Source of the DNA: Phocoena phocoena | Taxonomy: Eukaryota > Chordata > Mammalia > Artiodactyla > Phocoenidae | Direction of reading: 5' to 3' | DNA length: 64,000 nucleotides | Assembly: GCF_963924675.1 (NCBI RefSeq) | Contig: NC_089238.1 | Coordinates: forward strand, 45,712,879 to 45,776,878 | In this document: positions 47,096 through 56,939 of the stretch, one piece after another | Layout of the letters: every line of letters begins with the position of its first letter | Numbering within the stretch: position 1 is the stretch's first letter | The notes under the pieces: generated by a model | The model's input: the letters and a program-made list of their open reading frames with translations, nothing else | The model's database searches: none | What the model was told of the DNA's origin: nothing | Made by a program: the position numbers and the translations under genes

Positions 47096-47898
47096 TGATT
47101 CCCCAAGGGGAAGCTGAACTGATCTCACTTCTTAAAAAGAGCAAGCAGGAATCAGCGCAGAGTCTTCACCAGGCAAGAAAATAGTAACATTAATTTTTCC
47201 CATCATATTGATTTTCCTAAATATGGTAGATAAAATTGGTTTTTAATTTATAGTAATGATATAAAATTTTCCTTTAAAGTAAGCCTACTGATTAACACCA
47301 CAATGTGCTATCACTACATAATCATTTGAATAGTTATAATTTAAAAGACTGAGTACCAAGTGTGGGTGAGGATGTGGACCAACCGGAGCTCTCATCACTG
47401 TGGGTGGTAGTGTAAAGAGGTGTAAAGCCACTTTGGAAAACTGACAGTTTCCTATAATGTTATACAAATACTATACAATCCAGCATTTCCCTTCCTCAGA
47501 ATTTACCTAAGAGGAATGAAAACATATGTCCACACAAAGACTTCTACACAATTGTTCTTAGCAACGTTATTCATATTATTAAAAGCTGGAAAAAGCCAAG
47601 GTGTCCATCAACAAGAAGATGGTTAAACACGCTAGTCATCATCCATACTCTGGAATACTGCTCAGCGTTAAAGAAAAAAAAAAGAGAAGAGGCTACTGCT
47701 CCTTGCTACAATATAGATGATTCTCAAAAATACTGAGCAAAAGAAGTCGGACACAAAAGAGTACATATTTAGGATTCCACTTATCTGAAACTGTAGGCAT
47801 AGCTTAATCTATAGTGATAGAAAGCAGATGAGTGTTTGCCTGGAGCCAGGGGTGTGGGAGGGGGAGGAATTGACTGGTAGGGGCACAAGGGAACTTTT

Positions 47899-49344
47899 GT
47901 GTGTGTGTGCGTTTATTTTATTTTTTTAATTTAATTTATTTATACAGCAGGTTCTTATTAGTCATCAATGTTATACACATCAGTGTATACATGTCAATCC
48001 CAATAGTCCAATTCATCACACCACCACCACCACCCCCCACTGCTTTCCCCCCTTGGTGTCCATACGTTTGTTCTCTACATCTGTGTCTCTATTTCTGCCC
48101 TGCAAACCGGTTCATCTGTACCATTTTTCTAGATTCCGCATATATGCATTAATATACGATATTTGTTTTTCTCTTTCTGACTTACTTCACTCTGTATGAC
48201 AGACTCTAGATGCATCCGCGTCTCTACAAATGACCCAATTTCGTTCCTTTTTATGGCTGAGTAATATTCCATTGTATCTATGTACCACATCTTCTTTATC
48301 CATTCGTCTGTCGATGGGCATTCAGGTTGCTTCCATGACCTGGCTATTGTAAATAGTGCTGCAATGAACATTGGGGTACATATGTCTTTTTGAATTATAG
48401 TTTTCTCAGGGTATATGCTCAGTAGTGGGATTGCTGGATCATACGGTAATTCTATTTTTAGTTTTTTAAGGAACCTCCGTACTGTTCTCCATAGTGGCTG
48501 TATCAATTGACATTCCCACCAACAGTGCAAGAGGGTTCCCTTTTCTCCACACCCTCTCCAGCATTTGTTGTTTGTAGATTTTCTGATGATGCCCATTCTG
48601 ACTGGTGTGAGGTGATACCTCATTGTAGTTTTGATTTGCATTTCTCTAACAATTAGTGATGTTGAGCAGCTTTTCATGTGCCTCTTGGCCATCTGTATGC
48701 CTTCTTTGGAGAAATGTCTATTCTGCCCATTTTTGGATTGGGTTGTTTGTTTTTTAATATTGAGCTGCATGAGCTGTTTATATATTTTGGAGATTAATCC
48801 TTTGTCCGTTGATTCGTTTCCAAATATTTTCTCCCATTCTGATGGTTGTCTTTTTGTCTCGTGTATGGTTTCCTTTGCTGTGCAAAAAGCTTTGAAGTTT
48901 CATTAGGTCCCGTTTGTTAATTTTTGTTTTATTTCCATTACTCTAGGAGGTGGATCAAAAAAGATTTTGCTGTGATTTATGTCAAAGAGTGTTCTTCCTA
49001 TGTTTTCCTCTAAGAGTTTTATAGTGGCCAGTCTAACATTTAGGTCTCTAATCCATTTTGAGTTTATTTTTGTGTATGGTGTTAGGGAGTGTTCTAATTT
49101 CATTCTTTTACATGTAGTTCTCCACTTTTCCCAGCACCATTTATTGAAGAGACTGTCTTTTCTCCATTGTATATCCTTGCCTCCTTTGTCATAGATTAGT
49201 TGACCATAGGTGCATGGGTTTATCTCTGGGCTCTCTATCCTGTTCTATTGATCTTTGCCTCTGTTTTTTTGCCAGTATCATATGGTCTTGATTACTGTAG
49301 CTTTGTAGTATAGTCTGAAGTCAGGGAGTCTGATTCCTCCAGCT
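47899..49344 (-). mobile_element. 5'-truncated L1 with TSD, nested in the old L1
   Basis: Antisense: a 3' UTR, then the ORF2 C-terminal half. The longest open piece is 48129-48770, ending in a Cys/His-rich stretch with [11 protein letters not shown]. It is truncated at 49344. A 14-bp perfect target-site duplication, ACAAGGGAACTTTT, lies at 47885-47898 and 49345-49358. Confidence 0.93.
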
Positions 49345-49376
49345 ACAAGGGAACTTTTTAAGATGATAAACTTTTT

Positions 49377-49762
49377 TTTTCAAATACATTTCTCTTTTTT
49401 TTTTAATGTTTTTTATTTATTTATTTTATTTATTTATTTTTGGCTGCATTAGGTCTTTGTTGCTGCATGCAGGCTTTCTCTAGTTGTGGCGAGTGGGGGC
49501 TACTCTTCGTTGCAGTGCACAGGCTTCTCATCACAGTGGTTTCTCTTGTTACGGAGCACGGGCTCCAGGCACCCGGGCTTCAGTAGTTGTGACAGGTGGG
49601 CTCAGTAGTTTTGGCTCGCGAGCTCTAGAGTACAGGCTCAGTAGTTGTCACGCTCGGACTTAGTTGCTCCATGGCATGTGGTATCTTCCTGGACAAGGGC
49701 TTGAACCCATGTCCCCTGCATTGTCAGACGGACTCTTAACCACTGTGCCATCAGGGAAGCCT
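49377..49762 (-). mobile_element. CHR-type SINE (long form), inserted next to the nested L1
   Basis: A reversed SINE with its head at the right (reversed ATCAGGGAAGCC) and a long T/ATTT-rich tail at the left. The 15-bp perfect target-site duplication GATGATAAACTTTTT is at 49362-49376 and 49763-49777. Confidence 0.92.
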
Positions 49763-50574
49763 GATGATAAACTTTTTAAGTGTTCTGTATATTAATATGG
49801 TAGTGGTTACAATTGTATATATGTATTTGCAAAAACTCATCAAACTGTTTAAAATGAGTGTATGTTAATTATACCTCAATAAAATAGATGTATTAAATGA
49901 TACTCAACAGGGCAGAAATCATGAAGTTGGTAGTTGAATGCCCGGTAGTGGTACTCAGGTATGTGGTAGACAGTGGACAGTATCCTAAAAGATGTGCACA
50001 TGAAATGCTGTGAAACTTCAGAGGGAGGAAAAAGTTCTTCAAATGGGAAGATGGGAGAGTGCTGGGACCTTCATATAATAGGTAACATATATAATAGGTA
50101 ACATTTCTGCTGAGCCTCTGAGAAAAAGTAGAGAGCATGTGGGGCAAGAATGAATATCAAAGTGAAATTGGGTTGAAATTAATATAAGGGGCCTGAGATG
50201 GGGGAGGGGAGGAGTCCCTAAAAAAGCCACATGCACCCTGGGGAAACAGGAAGAATGGGGGCGACCCCACCACTTTGGCCTTTATGACGTCAATTCAGTG
50301 AAACCTGGACATAAGGGCTTCAGCACCAGCTGGTGCAGTCACCAATTTCCCCCTCGGCCCTCTGCTCTGAGAATTGGAGTGGCAGCAAAGTAAACGCAGG
50401 GCCAGGACCAGGGTGGAGCAGTCCAGGCGCCCAGAGCAAGCACGATGGGAGGCAGGGTCCCACAAAGGCTGAGCCCTCACTAACAGGCCCCGAGAGTGAG
50501 TGCCTCGCATCCTCATCCTGCTTTCTGGTTATCTGGGAGCAGGAGCCCTGGTGACTCATTCTTTCCTAGCCATT

Positions 50575-50700
50575 CTGAGTGCCCCCTGCAGGCCAGGCAC
50601 TGTGTTAGATGGCGTATTAGATACAAGTCCTCAGGGGGCTCACAGTCTAGCAAGAAGGGGAAAAACAAGTGTGAGAGGAGAAACCCGGTGGCCGTGGGTT
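50575..50700 (-). mobile_element. L2 LINE relic (3' end)
   Basis: 'CAGGCCAGGCACTGTGTTAG', 'TACAAGTCCTCAGGGGGCTC' and 'ACAGTCTAGCAAG' give the antisense L2 3' end. It ends 235 bp before window exon 6. Confidence 0.6.
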
Positions 50701-50935
50701 CTCAGAGGAAAGACACTGGACCCAGACTGGGAGGGGGTGGTCAGCAAACTTTTGGAAAAAATGAAACCTCAGTTATGATTTGAAGGAGATAAATCCAAGA
50801 GAGGGTGTAGGGCAGTCCCTTCTCAACCTGCCTCGTCTAGGATTTGGAGTTTGGCCTTAGAAACCAAGAGCCTACCCCGGCACTGACTTGCAACAGCTGA
50901 TGTGACTCTTTCCCTCCATCCCCATGCCTCTGTAG

Positions 50936-51073
50936 GTTTGTGATGTGGCCAAGGAAGCCCTACAGTGCCCCCCTGTCCCAGGTGGAATCCATCCCAGTAA
51001 CCTTGGCATCTGTCAGCTTGGCAGCAGTCCCAGCAATAGAGTCCCCTGAGATGGATCTGAGTGATTTTGTTAA
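50936..51073 (+). CDS. HYDIN: HYDIN exon (window exon 6), inter-domain linker
   Basis: It follows a 29.3 kb intron. The acceptor is CATGCCTCTGTAG and the donor is GTTAA|GTAAGTG, close to consensus. The first base completes the arginine codon split by the previous exon, and the exon ends two bases into a lysine codon. It encodes FVMWPRKPYSAPLSQ, then a Ser/Ala/Val/Pro-rich stretch, then ESPEMDLSDFVK. The low-complexity middle is a flexible linker rather than an Ig strand and would be expected to vary between species. Confidence 0.88.
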
Positions 51074-51733
51074 GTAAGTGCAAAGGCAAAGCCAGAATGG
51101 ATTTCTTTAAATAGCATTCTTTTCTCTACACTGACTTACATTCTCAAACTCGTCTTTCATGTATTCATCCAGCAGTTTAATGAGTGCCTTCTCTGTGTTA
51201 GGCCCTGGAGGGGGCATCTGGGATACAGAGTTGAAAGTCATCTCTGCTCTCAGGGGATCATAGCCTCCTGAGTCCTGAGGGACTGAGCCCTTCTGATCAT
51301 GTTGCCCTCTCCATCTGCCAAGCCAGGGTCAGGTCAAGGGTAGAAAGCAGAAAAGGATATGACAATTGGCCATGTGTTATATTCTCACAATAAAATGTTC
51401 CGGCCTTGGGGACACACCCAAGTTATCTGAAGAACTGCCAGAGCTTCTGAGAACTTTCTGTAAGTCAGACAAGGGCTTGATAGCCCAGGAAAAGAAGAGT
51501 TGGGGCCTATGGAAAATGGATGAGTTTGATGCCCTAGACTGCATGTTTGGGGGCAGGTAGTAACAGAGCACTGACCAGCTGACCCTTGAGAAACGTGTCC
51601 CTTGAATGAGAAGCCCACTTATTCTTTGGGGTGCCGTAGAAGGGAGAGGAAGACAGGGCCGTCATGCAGCTGAAAACTGTGTTGTGATGCTTGCCAAATG
51701 AGTGATTCTCCACATTTTCATTAAACTCCCCAG
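51074..51733 (+). other. HYDIN intron between window exons 6 and 7
   Basis: A 660 bp intron. An antisense L2 3' end ('TGTTAGGCCCTGGAGGGGGC', 'CTCTGCTCTCAGGGGATCAT') lies at about 51155-51275. Nothing else was recognised. Confidence 0.8.
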
Positions 51734-51815
51734 GACTATCCTTGTGGATGAAGAAGTTGGATCTGAAGAAAGAGAGACCAAAAAAGCACAGGTGTCCATC
51801 ATGGCGGTCTCAGAT
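51734..51815 (+). CDS. HYDIN: HYDIN exon (window exon 7), short acidic linker with two donor candidates
   Basis: The acceptor is AACTCCCCAG. The first base completes a lysine codon, followed by TILVDEEVGSEERETKKAQ. Two donors keep the frame: CACAG|GTGTCC (exon end 51791) and CAGAT|GTATGG (exon end 51815). They differ by 24 nt (VSIMAVSD) and both leave phase 0. I chose the longer form because the extra residues resemble the Ile/Val-Ser-Asp segment I remember at this place in HYDIN. That memory is not verified. The exon is acidic, lies between folded domains and is likely disordered. Confidence 0.78.
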
Positions 51816-52074
51816 GTATGGTTTCCTTTCCCTGGGGCGGGTGGGCTGCACATCTTTATCCGGGTTCCTTCCCAACCAAACACCCACAGAACCAACACCT
51901 CAGTGAGAACCCAGACACCTCAGCAAATGGTGTAATGGAAAAGCCATTTACCTCTAACCTTGGCGGCCTTGTGCTCTTCCCAGCCCCTAGATAGAGGCTA
52001 CAAGAGGAGGACTGTCTTCCATAGTAAAAACAAAGAGTAGATTGAGAGAGTTTACAAATTCATACTCTTAAATT

Positions 52075-52860
52075 CTCCTTCTAGAATGATGACCTAAGGA
52101 AATCATCAGAAATACAAAGATGTATGTACAAAGGTGTGTGTTAAAACGGTTTAGAAATAGCAAAAAATTAGGAAAATTACTGTATGTCCATGATAATATG
52201 CAATCTTTTAAATAAGGTTTGTCTCAATATTGGCAGAGTCGGGGAAAGCAGGCATTTTCACACTTCGTAGGTAGGAGTATGAATTGGTGTAGCCTCTATT
52301 ACATGCAATCTGGCAGGTGTATCAAAATTTAAAATGCACAATTCCTCTGCTAGAATATTATTGTCCAGATGCAACTTTATGTTTACATAAAGACGTGTAA
52401 CTATCCTTGTACACTGCAGCTTTGTTGGTAAAAGCAAGAAAAATTGGAAACGACTTAATTCCCCCAGTAGGAGACTGGTCGAATAAACTAAATTACATCT
52501 ACACAAGACAGTACTATGAAATCCATTTTAGAAAATGAAAAAGTTCTCTCTTTACTGATTTGGAGCAATCTCTGATATATTAAGTAAAAAATACTACATG
52601 TTCTGTTTTTTAAAGTATTTTAAATGATGCTTGTAAAGAATATTTAGTCATATGGGAAGGTATCATTCATGCTATAATGTTAACTGAAAAAATCAGAATA
52701 CAAATATATATACATATATACTCACTCTATACACACACACATATATATCTGCAGAATAATCTAACGATGGATTTGTATTTCTTTCTTTGAAGCTTTCTGT
52801 ATTTTCCACATTTTTTAGAATAAGTATGTGTGTGCATATAAAACACTTGTCTTTTAAATG
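52075..52860 (+). mobile_element. Old L1/HAL1-like relic, sense
   Basis: It contains the late-ORF2 nucleotide order: 'GGAGTATGAATTGGTGTAGC', 'AAAATTGGAAACGACTTAAT', 'GAGACTGGTCGAATAAACTA' and 'TATAATGTTAACTGAAAAAA'. The first 160 bp look like a second, partly overlapping copy. Heavily diverged. Confidence 0.6.
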
Positions 52861-52899
52861 TTAATTCTTTTCTTTTGTATATATTTTGAAAGATGTCAT

Positions 52900-53290
52900 A
52901 GAAAATTCAAGAATGCAGAAACATGAAAGCAAAAATTCTCAAAATCCCACCATTCATAGAAAAATTTCAGCAAATAACCTCCTAGATATCTCTATTTGCA
53001 TATGCAGATCTCTGAGTGAATTTATACACACTCACACTTGCAGGTGTGATACATAAGCCTGTGTAATATTACATAAATGGAACTGCTTTTTTACTCAGTA
53101 ATATGTTGTGCACATCATCCCTGGTTTATAAATATACACTGCATCATCCTCCATGGATAGCAGTACCACACACACTTCGTTTAAAGTGATCCCCTAGTGA
53201 TAGGTATTTAGTTTACTTCCAAAGTTTTGCTATTACAGAAAACACTGAAGTAAACATCCTTGTACATACATCTTGGACACCTCCCCAATT
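52900..53290 (-). mobile_element. Old L1/HAL1-like relic, antisense
   Basis: 'GTGATAGGTATTTAGTTTAC', 'CCAAAGTTTTGCTATTACAG' and 'AGTAAACATCCTTGTACATA' are typical of the reversed late-ORF2 region of old L1/HAL1 copies. Family assignment is tentative. Confidence 0.5.
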
Positions 53291-53428
53291 ATCTCCGTAG
53301 GAAAAAAAAAAAGTGCTATTTTAAAAATGTATACAACATACTTCATTTTTCTATCAGCTAGGGGGAGGAGCACGTTGATGACAAATTATGAATGTTTGCA
53401 AGTTTTTCCTCACACTTCTAATTCCCAG

Positions 53429-53548
53429 GGATTAAAAATGATCTCTGCTGAAACAGAAAGAATAGACATAAACCAGAGCCAGGCGGAGTTTCAGGAATCG
53501 CCATGGATCTTTGAACAGGATGAAATGTTTTCCATTGGGATAGAAGAA
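53429..53548 (+). CDS. HYDIN: HYDIN exon (window exon 8), acidic linker
   Basis: The acceptor is TAATTCCCAG and the donor is GAAGAA|GTAAGT, a near-perfect consensus. The exon is 40 codons and phase 0 at both ends. It encodes GLKMISAETERIDINQSQAE and ends with DEMFSIGIEE. The segment is Glu/Gln-rich and probably unstructured until the final residues, which lead into the next folded block. It joins exactly to the 'VFDILPLYG' exon 243 nt downstream. Confidence 0.9.
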
Positions 53549-53791
53549 GTAAGTAACACCTCATGGGCCCTAGAGTCATCTGATACAATTCTTCTTACTG
53601 AGCCCCTGCCCCAAGTTAGAAATTTAAATTTGCCCGAGCACTGTTACTGCCTTATCATCATGTATTTTCAGGGTGCTAGGCTAGTCACCTTTCATAGAGT
53701 CAAACAAGGTAAAGTCAGGAATCAATCTGTAAATTGGCTGAACTTTAGCTTGCCCTTTGCAGGTTCTCATATGGAATGACTTTCTCTGCAG

Positions 53792-54001
53792 GTGTTTGAT
53801 ATTTTGCCTCTTTATGGAGTGCTGCGGCCACACAGTAGCCACCAGATATCTTTCACCTTCTATGGACACTGTGACATCATTGCACAGGCTAAAGCTCTGT
53901 GTGAAGTGGAAGGAGGGCCCACCTATGAGATAATACTAAGGGGAGAGGCCTCCCTGGTCAACTATTCCTTTGACACCAAGGACATTAACTGTGGATTACA
54001 G
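53792..54001 (+). CDS. HYDIN: HYDIN exon (window exon 9), highly conserved ASH domain segment
   Basis: The acceptor is CTTTCTCTGCAG and the donor is TTACAG|GTATTG. The exon is 70 codons and phase 0 at both ends. It encodes VFDILPLYGVLRPHSSHQIS, then FTFYGHCDIIAQAKALCEVEG, GPTYEIILRGEASLVNYSF and DTKDINCGLQ. This is one of the most recognisable parts of HYDIN. It reads 'P-x-x-G-x-L-x-P-x-x-x', then a 'FTFYGH' strand, then the closing 'YEIxLRGEAS' strand of an ASH-like fold, and it leads straight into the next repeat ('DTKDI'). Confidence 0.95.
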
Positions 54002-54489
54002 GTATTGCCAGCCATCGGGAGGAGATTTTCTGGGTTTGCCTTAAACATCGGTCATAGTCTTTGTGCTCTCATGTCTCCTGGAACCCCAGTCAGCATAGTC
54101 TCACCATCACCCCTATCCTTGACCCCTAAGCTGCTTCCTAAGCCTGATCATCCCCCCACTGCCAACCATTTGCCAGACATTTTCACTTGCTTTTCTCATT
54201 GTCTCCTCAAATTCTGCATGTTAGACACTAAAATTTGCATCTTTATTCTCAGTCCAAAAGCCCATTCCACCCTCTTTGTTTCTTTCAATAGGACTACTCC
54301 CTTCTCAGTCCCTTGAGTTTACGAACTCCAAGGAATTTTCCACTGCATTCTGTCCTTCAGCTCCCCACATCCTTACAGGCCCGGGGTTTGCTAATTCATC
54401 AAGCATAATTCCTCTGAGTTGGTTTTCCCTTCCCATCACCACTGCGATTATCACACTGCAGGATCTCAAGCCATGCCTAAATTATTACA

Positions 54490-54660
54490 GCAGTTCTTCT
54501 CAAGCTGTGATGTGCATACGAATCACCTGGGAATCTTGTTCAAGTGCAGATTCTGATTCAGTAGGTCCAGGGTGGAGCCTGAGAGTCTGCATTTCTGACA
54601 AGTTTCCAGGTGATGTCGATGCTGCTGGTCCACGGACCCATGGAAGCAAGGGATTACAGT
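54490..54660 (+). mobile_element. hAT MITE relic (MER5-like)
   Basis: 'CAGTTCTTCTCAAGCTGTGA', 'CGAATCACCTGGGAATCTTG', 'AGATTCTGATTCAGTAGGTC' and 'CAGGTGATGTCGATGCTGCT' give the MER5A order clearly. Confidence 0.78.
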
Positions 54661-54756
54661 GCATTTCTGGCTTCTATCAAAAACTGATCTAAATATCATT
54701 GCCAGGTAGATTTTCCCAAAATTACCTTGGGAAAGGAGCAAAAATGATTGCATAGA

Positions 54757-54935
54757 GAAAAGAGTATTGTTTTGTATATGACCTTGGGCACATCACCTAA
54801 CCTCTCCAAGTCTCATTATCCCTCATCTCTAAAACGGGAATGGGGTAGCAATTCCTATTTCACCAGATGGTTATGGTTACCTAAGTAAAGTGTCAGGTCA
54901 GTACTGTGCCTGAGTCAGAGAAGGCCTTCAGTCAT
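54757..54935 (+). mobile_element. MIR SINE relic
   Basis: 'TGACCTTGGGCACATCACCT', 'AACCTCTCCAAGTCTCATTA', 'CTCATCTCTAAAACGGGAAT' and 'GTGCCTGAGTCAG' give a sense MIR. Confidence 0.78.
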
Positions 54936-55099
54936 GAGTCACTCTGTGGATCAGAGCCAGGTTCCTCCACCTGAGTAAGGGTATCCTAAGCCCCTCTATT
55001 AACTGATGCTCCTTACATATTAAACTTTGTTTCTCATAATTTCGCATTATAAACTGCTCATTCATTTATGGCCAAGCTGGTTTACCCACTGGCCCTAAT

Positions 55100-55290
55100 G
55101 CAGCCCAGCCCTTTCTGCTTCCATTTTTCCTATTATATTATCTCATCCTCCGCTCTGCCAACTCCAAAGTCACACATACTGTAAGACCCAGCTCAACTCA
55201 ATCCCTCAGTTATCTTCCTCTTACACTATATTCTCTTGGCACTTAGAGTCTTTGCCATACTATAATGTACTTTCTAAATCTTGCTTTGGA
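55100..55290 (+). mobile_element. Probable L2 relic, sense
   Basis: 'TAAGACCCAGCTCAACTCAA' and 'TTCTCTTGGCACTTAGAGTC' fit the sense L2 body. Weak. Confidence 0.4.
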
Positions 55291-56165
55291 ATAATTGTCA
55301 GTTAATTCCATGTCTGTACAACTTCTCTCCCCAATTAGAATTTGTGTTATGTACTCAGATACCATATCTCCTACCAAATATGAATGGGAATCAGACCCCC
55401 CATTATATAGCCACTGCATTATTTTTTTTTTATTATTCAGTATTATTACTGAATTGTGTGTGTACATATATGTTTACAGGTTAAAGATTGTGCCTAAAAT
55501 CAAATTCACCTAACATCTATTGACACCTTGTGCGTTACTTTGACCAAATAGAATTTTCTTTCACTCCTTATCTCCAGGGTCTTCTGGGCAATTGGTTTTG
55601 GCTCAGCTCAGAGTGCTTCCTTTGTAGCAACTAGTTCTTCCCCTAGTTTGTCCTAAGAGCCTCCAAAGTGGCTTCAGTTTGTGGTTATTGGACCCTCTGA
55701 ATTATGTTAGCAAAATCTCAGGAAAAAGAATATGGCTGGCCTATTACTCCCCTGTCTCTCCATAAAAATAGAAAAAGTCATTCTAGAAAATTCTGAACTC
55801 AAATCTTATCTAAAAAAGCAAATCTTCGTAATATAAAAAAGCTTACTTTAAGATCCTCTAATATGAATTCTTTGTGGTGAAGAAACAGAGGTTCAGGAAG
55901 GTGAAATGCTCACCCCACAGCCGTACTAGACTAAATTTATTGTTAGAAGACCTAAGACAGAGCCATTCTCCAGGGTCTAGTGCTCCTCCCGCCCAGTAGG
56001 CACCTGGTTGTGATACTGAAATGTGGATTGGCCAGCATCTACCTCATGGAAAACGAAATCCGTGTCTGTGAGGCATGCTTGTCTCCCTGCCTTTGTCAGG
56101 ATGACAGCAGCATCCCAGAGGGTGGGTGACAGAGGAGTCACTCTTCTCCTTCTTCTCCTCTCGAG

Positions 56166-56303
56166 CTGTTCGACCATGTCACAGAGAGTGAAATCACACT
56201 CAAGAACACTGGGAAAGTTGGCTTTGAGTTCAGCGTTCTGACTGACCCCCAGTCTTCACCAGACAACCTTCTGCCCGGAGTGCCACTCATCCAGCCTCTC
56301 TCA
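56166..56303 (+). CDS. HYDIN: HYDIN exon (window exon 10)
   Basis: The acceptor is TTCTCCTCTCGAG, with a pyrimidine tract ending in the less common G at -3. The donor is CTCTCA|GTAAGT. The exon is 46 codons and phase 0 at both ends. It encodes LFDHVTESEITLKNTGKVGF, EFSVLTDPQSSPDNLLPGVP and LIQPLS. This is the core of the ASH repeat begun at the end of the previous exon, with 'LKNTGKVGFEF' the conserved strand pair. It is the last exon in the window. The continuation (expected to begin with a Gly-Phe-Ile-Ser type strand) was not found before position 64,000. Confidence 0.93.
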
Positions 56304-56939
56304 GTAAGTAGCCCATCCCCCCACAACCCATGAGGGCCACCTGATGATGGTAGGAGGGGCCCAAACCCAAACCTGCAAGCCACACCCCAGGGGCTGAGAT
56401 TATGCTAAACATTCACTGCCAGGATTATTGGTGTGATTTTTTTTTTTTTTAATTAAAACTAACAAGCTCTCAGAGACAAGAAAAATAAATATATCCAAGC
56501 CCTTCCTTCATTCATTAAACAACTATTTAGTGTGTCCTCCATTAGCCAGGCACTGTTCAGGCACCAGGGGTTAAACAGTGAACAAGATATGCAATCCCAT
56601 GGATTTGTTTTTCATGATTATAAGAATAGTTTATTTCCACTTATGTCCTCACACTTCCCTTGTAATTCCTTGAAGCCGAGGGCCTGCTCTACTCTGACTA
56701 CAACAAATAAAAGCAGCTTTTTGCTAGCAGTAGTGAAAACACCAGTAGACTGCAGTGAGCCGTATTGGTTTTAGAAGCAAATGGAAGAGATGTTTCCTTG
56801 TACATATTATGTTAATCTAACAGTTTTAAGGAATTTTTGTCGAGTTCATCTCATCATGAAAATAATACATAATTGTTATAGAAAAATTGAAAGGTATGAA
56901 AAAGGATAAAGAATGAAATTATAATTGTTCATCATCTTA

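Larger units (their letters stand above)
47270..49900 (+). mobile_element. Old sense L1 (late ORF2 and 3' UTR), split by a younger L1 and a SINE
   Basis: The left part (about 47270-47884) holds late ORF2 text: 'CACTTTGGAAAACTGACAGT', 'CAAGGTGTCCATCAACAAGA' and 'CTGGAATACTGCTCAGCGTT'. The right part (about 49778-49900) is its 3' UTR, 'TTAATATGGTAGTGGTTACA' and 'ATTATACCTCAATAAAATAG'. The gap holds an L1 (47899-49344) and a SINE (49377-49762), each with its own target-site duplication. Confidence 0.78.
21593..50935 (+). other. HYDIN 29.3 kb intron between window exons 5 and 6
   Basis: This is the largest intron in the window, phase 2, with a GT start and AG end. Roughly half is L1 sequence of several ages. 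The rest is SINEs, MIR, L2, hAT and LTR relics and unassigned sequence. Unassigned stretches longer than 300 bp where I see nothing: 21600-22890, 23620-24550, 26030-26830, 27760-28290, 40860-41580, 41815-42240, 42560-43010, 44490-45120, 45260-46580 and 49900-50570. No exon was found inside it, and the protein phase across it is continuous. Confidence 0.8.
51816..53428 (+). other. HYDIN intron between window exons 7 and 8
   Basis: A 1.61 kb intron, largely made of old L1-like relics (see 52075-52860 and 52900-53290). No exon-like frame was found apart from the flanking exons. Confidence 0.8.
54002..56165 (+). other. HYDIN intron between window exons 9 and 10
   Basis: A 2.16 kb intron with a MER5-like relic (54490-54660), MIR (54757-54935) and probable sense L2 (55100-55290). 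Stretches 54010-54480 and 55300-56150 show nothing I recognise. An open frame continuing past exon 9 to 54316 is intron read-through. Confidence 0.8.

Noticed and set aside
53273..53779. 168-codon frame as a longer HYDIN exon 8
   Set aside because: It extends through the AG acceptor at 53428 and the strong GTAAGT donor at 53549. Only the 40 codons between them join in phase to the neighbours.
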